DNA of 64,000 nucleotides from Takakia lepidozioides (lineage: Eukaryota > Streptophyta > Takakiopsida > Takakiales > Takakiaceae), in assembly GCA_030704615.1 (NCBI GenBank), contig CM060732.1, positions 65,081,053 through 65,145,052 on the forward strand. The letters run 5' to 3'. The stretch's first letter is position 1, and every line of letters begins with the position of its first letter. Under the pieces are notes generated by a model. It searched no databases. It saw nothing but the letters and a program-made list of their open reading frames with translations, and had not been told where the DNA came from. The position numbers and the translations under genes are program-made. This document shows, one piece after another, positions 23,791 to 36,605 of this stretch.

Positions 23791-26717
23791 ATGGTGAGCT
23801 CTTGCCCCTCCTTTTTTGGCTTGCTGTTTCTTTGTGGTGGTGGATAAAACTGTAGGAAGACTGACTGACGAGGTTTCCTTGCTGGAATGGCCAGGCCTTC
23901 GTGAAGCCGAATAAGTCGAAGGCATACTTCAAGCGGTTCAGGTTCATAATATAAACGCCGGCGAGGTTAGTTTCTTCCTTTCCTGTCCTCCACTGTTTCA
24001 TGCCCGTGGCTTTCCTTCCATGTGGCCGCCTCAGATGCATTCAGCTTCCAGTGCCCCAACTTACAGCCTGTGAACTGGATTGCCTTTGGTGGAATACTTG
24101 AACAATATCGGTCTACTGTGTTGTGGGTAGTATAGGCTTCATTCTGTTGGAATCTAGGTTTGAAGCCTGTCACTTTGGGAAGGTGGCACATTTTTGCGAT
24201 TCTGTTGTGGTCAGTGTGAGTGCTATGGACGCATTTTGCTTCATGTTTTAGGCATTTCTCTGATGTGCAGCTGGCAAAACTGATTATCGGGCGAGGATAC
24301 GCCTGACATCGCAAGACAAAAACAAATACAATACTCCTAAGTACCGGTTGGTCGTGAGATTTGTATCCTCCACAATTTGTCTGCATGGAAGAGTAGTAGC
24401 TTTCAAAGCTCAACAAGAGTTACGTTTTGTCAGATAATCATTGGCTGAGTCTTGTGCGTTCTTGGACTGTTAGCTAAGAATGTACTTGTAAAATCTGCAA
24501 AACTGAGGGACACGTTGTGTCCTCATTGTTTTGCAACTTTTGTTGGAGCTTGGCAGCCTTTTTTTCGAAGGTTTCATTAAATTGGATTCGTGTTAATCAT
24601 CTCTTCCTTAACTGTGTGCTCATATAGACCAACAAGGATATTGTTGCACAGATAGCGTATGCCACCCTCGCCGGTGACATTGTTCTTACCGCAGCTTATG
24701 CGCATGAGCTCCACCGCTATGGCCTAAAGGTGGGCCTTACAAATTATGCGGCAGGTAAGTTGACCTCTTGTACCACTGTCTAGCACATGGGAAACTCCTT
24801 TAGATGGCTGGCTTGTAGGCGTGCTTGCCGAGTTGCATTGCCTGAGTCCTGCTATTCAGTGCCATGGTTGCCTTCCTCTCTGGTTTACATTTATTGAGCA
24901 CCAGAGTGGTGTGGATTGGTTGTATGGTTTGCATCCTACTGCACGGGCCTTCTCCTGGCAAGTCGGCATTTAAAGAATTTCGACCTGGATGAGGAGTACA
25001 TTGGGAATGAAGTGGTTAGTGATGTCTGCATACAGTTATTCCCTCATCTTGGAATGACTGACATTGCCACAAAGCTTGTGTGCTGGCAAGCACTGTTTAG
25101 TCCCTGGAAGTTAATGATGGTTCCATATCCGTGCAATACTGAGTAAACCATCAAGCATCAATGTCTCAAATGTGAGTTATATATTACTGGTGTTGGCTGT
25201 GATTGGGACCAGTTGGAACTTTTGTCTCATGAAGGCCATGGAGCAGTTGACGAGATGGATGTGATGCATGCAGGCAACTGGCGATGATTACAATGTTGAA
25301 GAAGGGGAGGGAAAGCGGCCCTTCAGGGCCCTTCTTGATGTGGTCTTGTCGGCGACTACTACTGGCAACAGGGTTTTTGGAGCACTCAAGGTAGTACACT
25401 TAACTAGTGTAAGAGATCAGCTCTCTGGTATAATTTTGTGCAGTTGCTGATGCACGAGGTGTCTCTCTGCAAACTTGTTGAAACTTGCTGTGATGTCCCT
25501 AGACCTACAGCTGTGGAATGAAAATGTCCCACTTCTGCTTGCAAGAAAGTAGCTCTCTTGTCAAATCTTATTAATGGGTGCAATTTCTTTAATTCAAGCA
25601 TTGAGAGAATTGATGTCAGTAGAGGATTGTCAATGACTGATAGAACCTAACTGCCACAGGGTGCTCTCGATGGAGGGTTGGACATCCCTCATGGTGAGAA
25701 GAGGTTCCCTGGCTATGGCAAGGAGGATAAGTTTCTCAATGCTGACACCCACCGCAAGTACATCTTGGGTGGTCACATCGGGGATTACATGAAGGTGTGA
25801 CATCGGATATATCTTCGTTGGAAGCTGTATTGGTAGTCAGAGCTGATGATTTCCTAGTGAAATGTTTGCCATTTGGTGCAGACTGGTATGCTTATGCACA
25901 CCAGAGCTCAAGCCATTATCTTGAAAAGTGTCCATTAGTTATGAGCTTTATGCTGATAGTGTTTCGAATCTCTTAATTGAAGTCGGTCTTTGGATTATCA
26001 CAGCTCCTGAAGGACGAGGAGCCGGAGATAGTAGTACAGGGCATTAATCAGCAGTTTTGTGAAGGAAGGTGTGGAGCCCGAGGGGCTTGCAGATCTATAC
26101 ACCAAAGTGCATGCTGCAATCCGGGCAGACCCATCTCTCCAGCACACTGAGAAGAAACCTCCCGCTGAGAAAAAGACGTAAGTCTTGATTTCTGAAGATA
26201 GCTCTTTTCTTTTGTGGCTCATGCAATAACTCAAAATTTTTATAGGCAAATCTTGAGGGACCTATAGTTATTTAAAGGGCATCTGCTGTTCATTGCAGTA
26301 GCTGTCAACAGAGTACCAGTGGTGCTATTCTATTCGCACAATACCCATAGGTTTTTCCACCTAACTTTGTAGAGCTGTATTGGTATCACATTTGGTATGA
26401 AGATAAAGTTCTGTTTTATGGCGTTGTACTGTGGAGGCAGATCTCAGCTGCTCTTATTTTAGATGCCATTTCCCTTGCTGCATTCAAACGGTATCACCTC
26501 TGCTAGAGTGTGCACACATCTACATCAACATGTGATGTTTTTCTTCTGCTTTTCTTTTGTGCATGCTGTTTTGGCAGGGAGATATTTGTTGGTCCTCACG
26601 CGATGTGTTTTTTCATGATCTGTGTTGACAGATGGAAGATGAAGAAACTGTCCTATGATGAGCGCAAGGCAGCTTTGAGGCACGTTGAATGCTTTGAATG
26701 AGGAAGAGGAGGATTAG
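23791..26717 (+). pseudogene. RPL5: 60S ribosomal protein L5 (uL18) gene relic
   Basis: L5 binds 5S rRNA in the large subunit. Nine exons can be placed: 23,791-23,793 (ATG only), 23,895-23,965, 24,271-24,362, 24,628-24,754, 24,935-25,014, 25,274-25,390, 25,660-25,794, 26,004-26,177 and 26,632-26,717. Clear blocks are [98 protein letters not shown] and KKLSYDERKAAL. Lesions: exon 2 has indels and an in-frame TAA before the RRR-rich end; the exon 5 acceptor is 'gcat' where 'gcag' is required (24,931-24,934); exon 8 shifts frame between DEEPE and FVKEGVEPEGLADLYTKVH; exon 9 shifts near its end, so LNALNEEEED lies in another frame. The introns and remaining splice sites are intact, so this is a decayed DNA copy and not a processed one. 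A working copy elsewhere is implied. Confidence 0.87.
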
Positions 26718-27602
26718 AGGATTATCTGCCAGAAATAGCAAATTGTTTGTGCTTGTCAGTTGGAACTGCGTTTTTTTGTAATCAGTGGAGGGGTTCTTGG
26801 CCCCCCTTTAAATCCATGGAGAGTGTATTCTGGTGGTGATTGTTTGCAAGCTGTGCCAGTTATATATAGATTGGACTATTTGCGCAGTAGAAAAACTCTA
26901 CCTTTTGCTTAAAATGAGGAGGAATTATCACAGAAAATTACAAAGGACCTGAAGATACTGAAGGGTAGATCCCAATGTGTACATGTCCATTGGTGGGCAT
27001 TCTTTGATGCAGTAGATGTAGGGGCTTGAATGAACTAGTACCAAAACTGAGTTGATTTTCTGGAACGGAAGACAGGTTTGAGGTGTGATGTAGAGCGGCA
27101 AACGACATATACATGAAGATTAAGTAACTGTACTTTCAATCCAATCCAGAGTGGGGGGAGATTGTGGTGGATAAGGTAGTGAGTGATCAGTCATTCTGTT
27201 ACTGCGGGACTTATATGTAGGATGACAAGCTCCTTGGTGAGGGTGCAATTCAGCAAAACTTACACTGATGTGTTCTCCAAGCAAGAGTGAGGTACTTTGA
27301 GACTGCCCTCTTGGTTCCCACCATCCAATATGTGAGGGCAGCTATTATGGTAGAAGCCCCTATTATGGCTTGACAAGTTACGGAAATATCAGTAACTTTC
27401 TGTGCTTTACTTTTTACCTCAATAGAACCCTCTTTATATAGGGTATATTTCTAATGATCCTTGTCCCTTGGTGTGAGTATTCCTTTCAATGGATGATGCT
27501 TTATAGAACGCCCCTTAGGTGGGTTGCTAAATCATCCCCAATGTCGGCCCAGCTGCTGTCTCTCCAGGTCGCTCATGGTTTGAGACGTCACTGGCAGTAC
27601 GG
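26718..27602. other. Intergenic, 3' flank of the L5 relic; no gene recognised
   Basis: No motif or coding pattern stands out. Confidence 0.4.
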
Positions 27603-27814
27603 ATATTTTCATGATGGATACATTCAACATCACAAATGGTTCACTAACATCAGCTCCTATACTGTCAGTTTGGTTGAGATGCCCGATTGGGAATGGCACA
27701 CCAGTGGGATATTTTCATGATGGATACATTCAACATCACAAATGGTTCACTAACATCAGCTCCTATACTGTCAGTTTGGTTGAGATGCCCGATTGGGAAT
27801 GGCACACCAGTGGG
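27603..27814. repeat. Exact 106-bp tandem duplication
   Basis: The bases 'atattttcatgatggata...ggcacaccagtggg' at 27,603-27,708 are repeated without a visible mismatch at 27,709-27,814. The exactness points to a recent event. No coding function is evident. Confidence 0.92.
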
Positions 27815-28111
27815 ATGCTCTACCCATGACACCCGCTGATTCGCAAGGACCATACCATTACAGCTCGTTTGTGATAAACCAATTTACCGACCCTGATTCT
27901 TCTTTTTTTTCTCCCAATTTTTGTCGGATGTGTAAAGCAGTATCTATCCGTGTCACCTTATATTCGTCAATTCAGAACAGAGTGCAGCTCTCTCATTCTC
28001 TCTCAACATTCATTCATCGGAGGAGACCCGACCTTCTACACTACTGTACAAGCGGATTAGCATGCGCTGAAAGAGTGCGTCACTCTGCTGCTGATACTTT
28101 TGGTCACGATG

Positions 28112-28738
28112 GATAATGTGAGGTCTTCACTCCAGCTAGGTGTTCCATAAAACATGTCCACTGAGGAATTTCCCGTAGCTCACCACGAGTTTATGACTCT
28201 CCCTGTCTGGTCGGTGAGGTAACTACCGTATACACCCTTCATACCAAGTTCCGGCTGCTGGAGAGGGCGTCTAGGGCTACTAGTTAGTCTCATACTCTAC
28301 TCCTTCCACACTTCCAACCTCTCACCCCCTTATCTGTTCCAAAGCTTTTGTAGACGTGGTCAAATTGCAGTTCACACTCGTTTAACCCCAGATTACAGAA
28401 CTTAAACACAGCTTCGTGAAGAGCAAGTTCAACGAGCTTTCAAATCTATCCAACGCAATGTTGGGTTGTGATATCCTTGCTCACATTCAGGTTCCGATTG
28501 AATTTACCGTCATGCGACGGGTGGTTACCAAAGTTCTGGGCATAGGGAACAACCTTGACCAACCTACTTCATGCTGCCCCAAGCTGCTGAAAGATACAGT
28601 AACATTAGCTTTGGTAGAATTTTCACGACAAAGAGCACAACAGATTGCTGTCAGCAACTTGAGGTATCGACACCCACATCTTGCCAGCTTCAATCACAAT
28701 CATCTCTGCTGACCTAGAAGTGAAGACCTCACATTATC
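28112..28738. mobile_element. 627-bp element with 20-bp perfect terminal inverted repeats
   Basis: The left end GATAATGTGAGGTCTTCACT (28,112-28,131) is the exact reverse complement of the right end (28,719-28,738). A few more bases inward also partly match (ccagctagg/cctaga). The interior has a frame of about 98 codons (28,416-28,712) with DILAHIQVPIEFTV but no transposase motif. No obvious target duplication was found (left flank cacgatg, right flank aaatctg). This is best read as a non-autonomous DNA transposon of unknown superfamily. Confidence 0.7.
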
Positions 28739-29683
28739 AAATCTGTTGTCCCACCAGTGTGGAGGATATGATAACTCCTGCCAGAGGCCTGTAGAATCTG
28801 GTCTATTCAACCCTGTGGTTGAAGCTATTGCTGCTCAGCTGCATGCTGGTGGTAGGCACAGATATGTCCAAGATCGCCAAACTTCAGCAGAAAGGAGGCC
28901 CTCTGGATTGAGGGTCTGTCAACCCTCCTTCGATGAAAACAGAGCTAGCTGGCATGATACAAGGTCTGAGCAAACTCTGTTGGTAGTTGTTTATTACAGT
29001 CAAAGGACAGAACATGGGCTGTGGAGGACTGAGGATCACCCACAATCCGCCTGGCTTGAATGGTGGCCTGGACCATCATTAGCTCCTGCAGTATCTTCTG
29101 CACCATTGAGAGTTATGGGGATGTTGGCTGCTTCTTAAGCTCATGAGCAGAGAATGAGCCCAGAGTACCTTTCAGAAATCTAAAAACACAGTAGCACTCC
29201 CAACAGAGATTGAGGTAGTTGGAACCTGGGAAAGTTCTCATGCTCTTTCAGTTCTTGCACCCAGGTGAAGTGCCGAGCAGAGAGCGGCTATGGCAGGAGC
29301 TCCTCACAGATCCTTAGCAGCGTTCAATGACAGGTTGGATAAGGTGAGACTTATTGTCATGTGGGACATCATAGAGTTTCCAAGGAGGGCTTGATACTGA
29401 AGCTAGCATGATGATGTTTTTAGGACTCTATTGTACCTCAACTTGCATATTGATTGATGACAATTTTCCTTTTTGTTATTAAAACGTTCTTGTAGTTTTT
29501 GGTGGGACTATGTGGTTGAAAGAACTGGCTCATTACCTGCCCACTGGTGGTTTGCACAGAAAAGTACAAGATCACCAGACTTTAGACATAAGTCCACACA
29601 TAACACCGTGTGGATGGAGGACTGGTTGAACCCTTCTCGGTTGAAAGCTGGGCCAGCTGCCAAGATACAAGGTCGAGAACAAT
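28739..29683. other. Intergenic or 5' flank of the PPR relic
   Basis: Open frames at 28,746-29,138 and 29,473-29,841 have no domain I recognise. The words 'aacctggg', 'ccaagat' and 'gtggaggactg' recur at 28,860-29,070 and 29,560-29,740, suggesting an old internal duplication of the flank. Confidence 0.4.
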
Positions 29684-32141
29684 ATGGTGATGGTCCAGAT
29701 TACTGTCAAAGGAAAGAGTTTGGTGATACAAGGTCTGTGGAGGAAGTTCACTATAGCCCAATTGTGTTGGCTAGGAGCACCGGGGGGCTTAGTCAACAAG
29801 AACTCAAATGGACCTTGTGGGGATGTGAGGATGCTGTGTAAGGCAGGACGACTGAAGGATGCTCTGTACATTCTAAACAACCAAGGAATTCTGGCAGACT
29901 ACTACACTTATGCCTGTGTCTTGCAGGAGTGCATTAACATGAAGGGCCTAACAGAGGGAAGGCAGGTGCACACCCACATCAATCAGAGTAGATTCAAACC
30001 CAATGTCTTTTTATTTAACAACCTTGTCAACATGTATGTCAAGTGTGGCAGTGTGGTGGATGCACGCCAAGTGTTTGACAAAATGCCTGAACGAGATATG
30101 TATACATGGAATATAATGATAGCAGGATATGCGAAGCATGGTTTTGGCAGTGAGGCTCTAAAGATCTATGAGAGAATGCAACAGGAAGGGGTGACTCCTA
30201 ACATTGTCACGTTCATTTGTGTTCTCAATGCCTGTGCGCGCCTCACAGACTTAGAAAAGGGGAAAGAGGTCCATGATGACATCATAAAAGCTGGAATTGT
30301 ATTGCATATCAAGTTGGAGAATACCCTTGTCAACATGTATGCCAAATGCAGGAGCATTAAGGATGCTCGTCGAGTGTTTGACAAAATGGTTGAACGAGAT
30401 GTCATCTCATGGAGTGCAATGATCGCAGGGTATGCTCGACATGGGTGTGGTTGGAGCTCTCGAGATGTATAAGCAAATGGTCTGGGAGTGGGTGACACCC
30501 AATGAGGTCACCTTCATTTGTGCTCTCAATGCATGTGCCACCATGGCAGCCCTGGAAGAGGGAAAAGAGTTTCATGCTGACATCATGAAAGCTGAAATTC
30601 TCTTGTGTACAAATTTGGCAACTGCACTTGTTGACATGTATGCCAAATGTGGAAGCATGAGGAATGCACGACAGGTGTTTGACAGCATAGGTCAACAAGA
30701 TCTGGTCTCATGGAACACTATCATTGCAGGATATGCTCAGCATGGGTTTGGTAGGGAGGCTTTGGAGATGTTTGAGAAGATGCTACAAGAAGGGGTGACA
30801 CCTGACAAGATCACGTTCACTTGTGTTCTTAATGCGTGTGCCAGCCTAGGAGCCTTGGGAAAAGGCAAAGAGGTCCATGCTGACATCATGAGAGCTGGGA
30901 TCGTGTCATATATTAATTTAGAGAATTCTCTTGTAGATATGTATGCCAAGTGTGGAAGCATGAAGGATGCACACGTAGTGTTCGACAAAATGTCTCAGCG
31001 AGACGTGGTCTCTTGGAGTACAATGATCACTGGATATGCTCAGCATGGGTGTGGTAGGGAGGCTTTTGACATGTATGGCCAAATGATACGTGAAGGGGTG
31101 ACACCTGACAAGGTCACATTCATTTGCATTCTGAATGCGTGCTCAAGTCTGGCAGCCCTGGAAAAGGGAAAAGAAGTCCATGCTGACATCATCAAAGCTG
31201 GAGTTGCTTCATATATTCATTTGGAGAATATCCTTGTTGACATGTATGCAAAATGTGGGAGCATGAAGGATGCATGTCAAGTTTTTGACAATATGGCCCA
31301 GCGGGATTTGGTGTCATGGAACACAATCATAGGAGGATATGCTCAGCATGGGTGTGCTAAGGAAGCTCTCCAACTATTTGAGCAAATGCAAAAGGCAGGT
31401 TTGAAGCCAGACGGTGTCACCTTTATATGTTTACTATTTGCATGCAGCCATGTGGGCCTACTGGATGAAGGCCGTCACTACTTCGATTCCATGAGTCAAG
31501 ATCATGGCCTCACTCCTACAATCGAGCATTTTGGCTGCATGGTGGACCTCCTTGGCCGAGCAGGGCATTTTGATAAGGCTGAGGACTTGATTAACAAAAT
31601 GCCTATTGAACCAGGTGTTCCAGTGTGGGCGGCTTTGCTTGGTGCCTGCAGAATTCATGGCAATGTGGAGCTAGCAGAACGTGTGGCAAAATTCCTCTCC
31701 TAAAGTGGGATCCAGGGCATGCTTCCACTTATGTGCTGCTATCAAACATACATGCTGTGGCTGGCAGGTGGGATGATGAGAAAGGTGAGACAAATGAAAG
31801 TGGTGTCATTGAAGAAATCCATGGTGCGCTTAAGAAATTGTTTGGGCAGATGAAGGAGGCTGGTTACGTGCCTGATACATGCTTTGTATTGCATGATGTG
31901 GAGGAGGAGCAAAAGGAATTTTCTCTTTGCCATCACAGTGAGAAGCTGGCCATCTCTTTCGGACTCATCAGTACAACCCTAAGACACCAATCCGCATCAT
32001 CAAGAACCTTTGGGTGTGTGGGGACTGCCACACTGCCATCAAGCTCATCTCAAAAGTTGTTGGGCGAGCAGTTGTAGTGAGGGATGCTAACCATTTTCAC
32101 CACTTCCAAGATGGGCTTTGTTCTTGTTGGGATTACTGTGA
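29684..32141 (+). pseudogene. PPR protein of the PLS-E-DYW class (organelle RNA editing factor), broken
   Basis: Intact relatives enter plastids or mitochondria, bind RNA with PLS repeats and deaminate C to U with the DYW domain. The reading starts at the ATG at 29,684 (repeats recognisable from about 29,835) and has no introns. About five PLS triplets of roughly 100 residues follow, very alike: LVNMYVKCGSVVDARQVF, RDMYTWNIMIAGYAKHG, EGVTPDKVTFICILNACSS. E motifs (WAALLGACRIHGNVELAERV) and DYW parts follow: [13 protein letters not shown] with the HxE active site, then [19 protein letters not shown] with the zinc-binding CxxCH and [12 protein letters not shown]. Frameshifts lie near 30,458, 31,690 and 31,978. 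About 40 residues including the PG box are missing near 31,775-31,815. The final DYW reads DYC because one G is lost at about 32,139. It cannot make a full editing factor. Confidence 0.93.
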
Positions 32142-33224
32142 ATCAAGTACCATCCAAAGTAAAAACCAATTGTGTCACAGCAGTCAGTACTGCAATTTCT
32201 GAGCTACCTATGGTGATGATTACAATCAAGTTTGATTCAAACAGCAGCTGTGAGATGTTTCTGCAAGTGATTGCCGACATATGAACAAGAATCTAGGCAT
32301 TAACACAATCATGACGAAGGGGATAGCAAAAAGGAAAGAAAATTAATGGAACTGTGAAGTGGAAATTTGGGGTAGTAACATTTTTTGGCTAGAGAATATT
32401 GGATGACAAGCGAGCAATAAAAAACCTTGGAGAACAATATGAGGTAGCAAACTGGAGTGGCCCAACTCAGAATGATTCTGGGTTTCAGAGGATGAGAACT
32501 TACATCATACATACAGCACAAGGGCAACAAATGCAAATGCAATGTCTTCTGTACTTCTGATGCAGAGTCTTCATCTGTGAGCATCTTAGGCTCAGTGATA
32601 GCAGCTTTGATAGCAGCTTTGTCAACTACTGTCTCCTTTGCTTCCAGTGCCATTTGACCTCGTCACCTGCTTTCCGACTTCTGCATGTTTCCCTTTCTCA
32701 AGTTCCAGTTTCTGACTGCCTGGATTCTTCGGAGCTTCTCTTGCAAGATGTATTCCTTGAGTTGCAAAACTTCTTTTCAAACAACAGAGTTCCGGATGGT
32801 ATAAAATTAGCGAATGTAACCATTGACTTTGTATTTGAATCATACAACAGTTTTTTGCCCAAGAATCTGAGGTGAACTTGGTGGCTGTGTGAAATCACCA
32901 CACAGTTCTTGATGATGTGGAGAGGTGCCCCGGGAGGTGTAACAATGAGCCCAAAAGAAATGGATTCTCACTGGTGGCCTCCTCCATACTATATAACACA
33001 AAGCAGTACCCAGCGCCTCTTATCTACAAAGTCTCACCTCAGCATGGATTTCCTTACTTTGTGGATGCAAGTTGTGAATACATTTGGTTAATGAAGTATG
33101 CACATGGTTGTACCCGTAATCCAATATGAGACAAAATGATCAAATATCTTATAGGCCGCCGCCGCTGCTAGATCTAACACTACCACATCTATTTTTCACA
33201 AACACGCGTACTCAAGCACACAAT
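32142..33224. other. Intergenic, no gene recognised
   Basis: Frames at 32,309-32,653 (-) and 32,654-33,129 (+) are open but unrecognised. A minus-strand stretch reads KAAITEPKMLTDEDSASEV, which looks protein-like. I could not assign it to a family or find flanking exons. Confidence 0.35.
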
Positions 33225-33700
33225 AACGACAACGAATAGGACACGAAAAACACGAGCTTCTTACTCGTACGTTTATACCAAAACAACAATGACATATGCA
33301 AAAATCCGGACTCCATTTACAAGCCAAACCAAAAGAAATTCAATTCATGGATAATTCTGAGCACGTATAACTCATACTTTCAGTAACGAATAGGACACGA
33401 AAAACACGAGCTTCTTACTCGTACGTTTATACCAAAACAACAATGACATATGCAAAAATCCGGACTCCATTTACAAGCCAAACCAAAAGAAATTCAATTC
33501 ATGGATAATTCTGAGCACGTATAACTCATACTCAGTTCCCAATTCAGCTTTCTTACTCGTACGTATACCAAAACAACAATGACATATGCAAATCCTCGAC
33601 TCCATTTACAGCCAAAACAAGAAGAAAGAAATTCAAATTCAACGGATAATCCTGACCACGTCGTATAATAACTTCATACTCAGTTCCCAATTCAGCTCGC
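33225..33700. repeat. About 154-bp tandem repeat, three copies
   Basis: The stretch starting 'aacgaataggacacgaaaaa' at 33,231 recurs at 33,385. A third, shorter and more diverged copy begins with 'ttcttactcgtacg' near 33,550. The first two are nearly identical. Confidence 0.88.
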
Positions 33701-36384
33701 AGCAGCATACAGCACATTACTATATACAGAGGGCGCAGGACTGACCATGGATCGTCTCGCATTTTGACCCAACAAAAGTGAGTAAGGCAGGATGACCATA
33801 CACAGCTTTATCGCGCATAAAAGAACGAAAAAATTTATATCTCCTCGCTCCATTACAAGATAAAAATTCCCATGTGGATGATATCATATGTGACGAATAA
33901 TTAGACTTCAAACAACTGCCAGATGGAATCTGTCCACACCAAATTTACAACTTCTATATCGCACACATGTAATCATTCAATCGTTAAATACACATCATTG
34001 CAATATATAAACCTCATTTGCTTTTCTCACAACATTTTTCAAGATCTGCAAATTTATATGATCAAGCACCAAAAAAAATTGATCAAACTATTTTTATCGG
34101 AAATTTTAAAATCCACAGAGAATCTGACTCACTTCGCTCAATCATGAAAAATTACAACTTTCAACTTAAATTCAAACAAACCCACGAGAGACTACAATTC
34201 TCAATTAGATCATATATGGATTAATTCACCTACACAACATTGTTTGTTTGCACAAAAAGACCCAAAAGAGCATTATTGGAATGAACCACAAAAACCCATT
34301 TACTTTAGGCATTCAAAACTTCCAGATTATGTTAATCACTTACAACCGATTTGTAACTATAAATAATGAATAAATAAGGCAGGGCTTGCTTGTATTCCAT
34401 GCGTTTGTTTATTTCAACCTCTGGGAAAAGCTTGGAGAAAGATAAAGATAAAGATTCTTGGAGAAAGAAAGCATTCATTGCATTTTCAACATGTTGAGTA
34501 ATTGTTGTTTCCAGCGCCTGTTTCTTCTTTTTTGAGCAACAGAACACACCCCATGTGCAAGTTGATAAAGTATAAACTTGATCTTAACTTCCAGACAGGA
34601 GATCTCTTTGCCAAGACGTTTGGTGAGTCCCGGAATTCCAAATCCATCTGCAATTGTGAACCTTCCCGGTTGTCTTTTGTAAACCGCAGAGATCTCTAAC
34701 AAGTTTCTTCTTAAGTTAGCTGTGCTTGCTCTTCATGGTGCTTTCCCTGTGAAAGACATGTGGGATGCTCACAGGGAGCTCTGAATGACTTCTACTGAGA
34801 GAGTCACGGGACTATAATATTACATCACCATTTCGTTAAAGACTTGAAGTTGCAGATGTGGAAAGATGGGTATGTTGCAATGCACAATCTCAAGGAAGCG
34901 TGTATCTGGCAGGTGACAAGAATGCTTGCAACATGTGAAAAAGTTAGTTTACTAGCCATGTACATGCTTCTCAATTGTCAGTGAAGAGGTGTTTTAATGA
35001 TGTACATAATGTATGTGGGCCTGTAGCATGGGTGATTGCAATTTTTAGTGCTCACCCTTCTTGCAAAGCAACAGATTTTGAGAAGAAGGGAGGCTGGTCT
35101 TGTTTGACATGTGCAGATAATATGAAGCTACACATTTCAGAAAATGGCCAGCTGTTAACAGAAAGCTTTAATGGTGTAGTGCCACCCCAACCAAAGTGAT
35201 GAAGCTACTAGTTTTTTAATTTTACCTCCATCCAGGCTTGAAAGGAAGGACCAAGAAAGGTGCAGGGAGAAAAAGCTTAACCATCCAGAGGGTCGTATAT
35301 TGTATCTGTTTGCAAGCGCTAGCTGCAGTGGGTGTATTTCAATTCTTTGTTGGTTGGTATGGTACAGAGGGGATAGTATATATGTAATTTCCATTAGGGT
35401 TTGGAAATCATAGTGTGAACCACGGCCTCTAATGACTCTATGGTTTGTTATGTTTTGTAGCTGTCAACATGTATGCGATTCCCTCATCATACGTGTTTTT
35501 GGATTCCTGTGAATGCGGTTGCTTGCAATGTTTGCCACTCAAGATTGTTTTCCACCATGCTCAAAAGCGAAACGGCCGTCCCGGGTGCTTCGTTCACAGC
35601 AGCTGGCTTGCAAAACTCCGATTTTTCGTAATACAAATACTCATACATAATATATATACATCACCAAAAAAGCATGTATCAACACGTGCAGTCATGTAAT
35701 CATGTAGTCATTCATCCGGGGCTGGATACAGCAGCATGCATAACAGTCACAGTATGAAGTCATATTCGCGTCTATTCATATGCACACGTCATTCCGCTAT
35801 AGTGGTGTCCGTGGCTACTATAGTGGTGTCCCTGACTACCAGCCATATCCGCAATTTTAATATTCGTGGTCAAACATGTTTGACCTCATATGAGCAGAGT
35901 GCGAAGTCGTACAGTCATGACTTCCCTGCCTCTTCATGTCAACTTCAATGTCCTTGGCGACTGCCTATGACATTTTGTAGTCAGATTTGCCATGGCTGCA
36001 CACTCATGTACACAAAGACCTCTGACCAGCGGTTAGGCCGAGCTTTATACAGCAAACCCTAGAACAGGGCTCTTCTGCCACGTGGCGAGGTGTGAGAGGC
36101 CTACCTTTTCAGAGCCTTATATTAAGTGAACGGTATTGAGCCAGCAGGCTAGGGTTAACCTAACTGCGTCATGAGTGTCAACGGTACAAAGCCGAAAAAA
36201 TACTATGAATGAATGAATACTAGTATCAAGATGAAAAAGTAAAAAGGTTAACCAGGATGTAATGGCGCTTCGCAAGAGGTTCAAAGTTTTTCTTTTGTTT
36301 TGACTTCAAAGTATTGAGAAGACAGTTATTCTGCTTGGATGCCCAGCTTCATACCTAGCATTGTTTCTTTTGTCATTTTTCCAA
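33701..36384. other. Gene-poor region, no gene recognised
   Basis: A+T-rich with short frames only. The longest (34,975-35,199 and 35,736-36,062, both +) have no recognisable domain. Confidence 0.4.
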
Positions 36385-36605
36385 AATCGGAGGTGGGGCC
36401 ACCTCTGAATTCCACCCTATGCTCATGTGGAGAGAATAACAAGGTGAACCGGTTGCTATAATTCAGGTGGCACACTTTAACTGCTCCACATCAGCAAAAG
36501 TTTTCAAATTTTACCCCCTTGTAATTCCTTTGTACAAGTAGCTGACTCATTTTCTAGGTCGTAATCTGGCAACTTCTTGCCAGAAAAAAAACACACTCAT
36601 ACATA
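36385..36605. repeat. Dispersed repeat with terminal palindrome (copy 2)
   Basis: Homologous to 13,325-13,610: 'catgtggagagaataacaag', 'gtaattcctttgtacaa', 'actcattttctaggtcgtaa'. The terminal palindrome here is TCTGGCAA-cttc-TTGCCAGA followed by an A-rich run and 'cacactca'. Confidence 0.6.
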
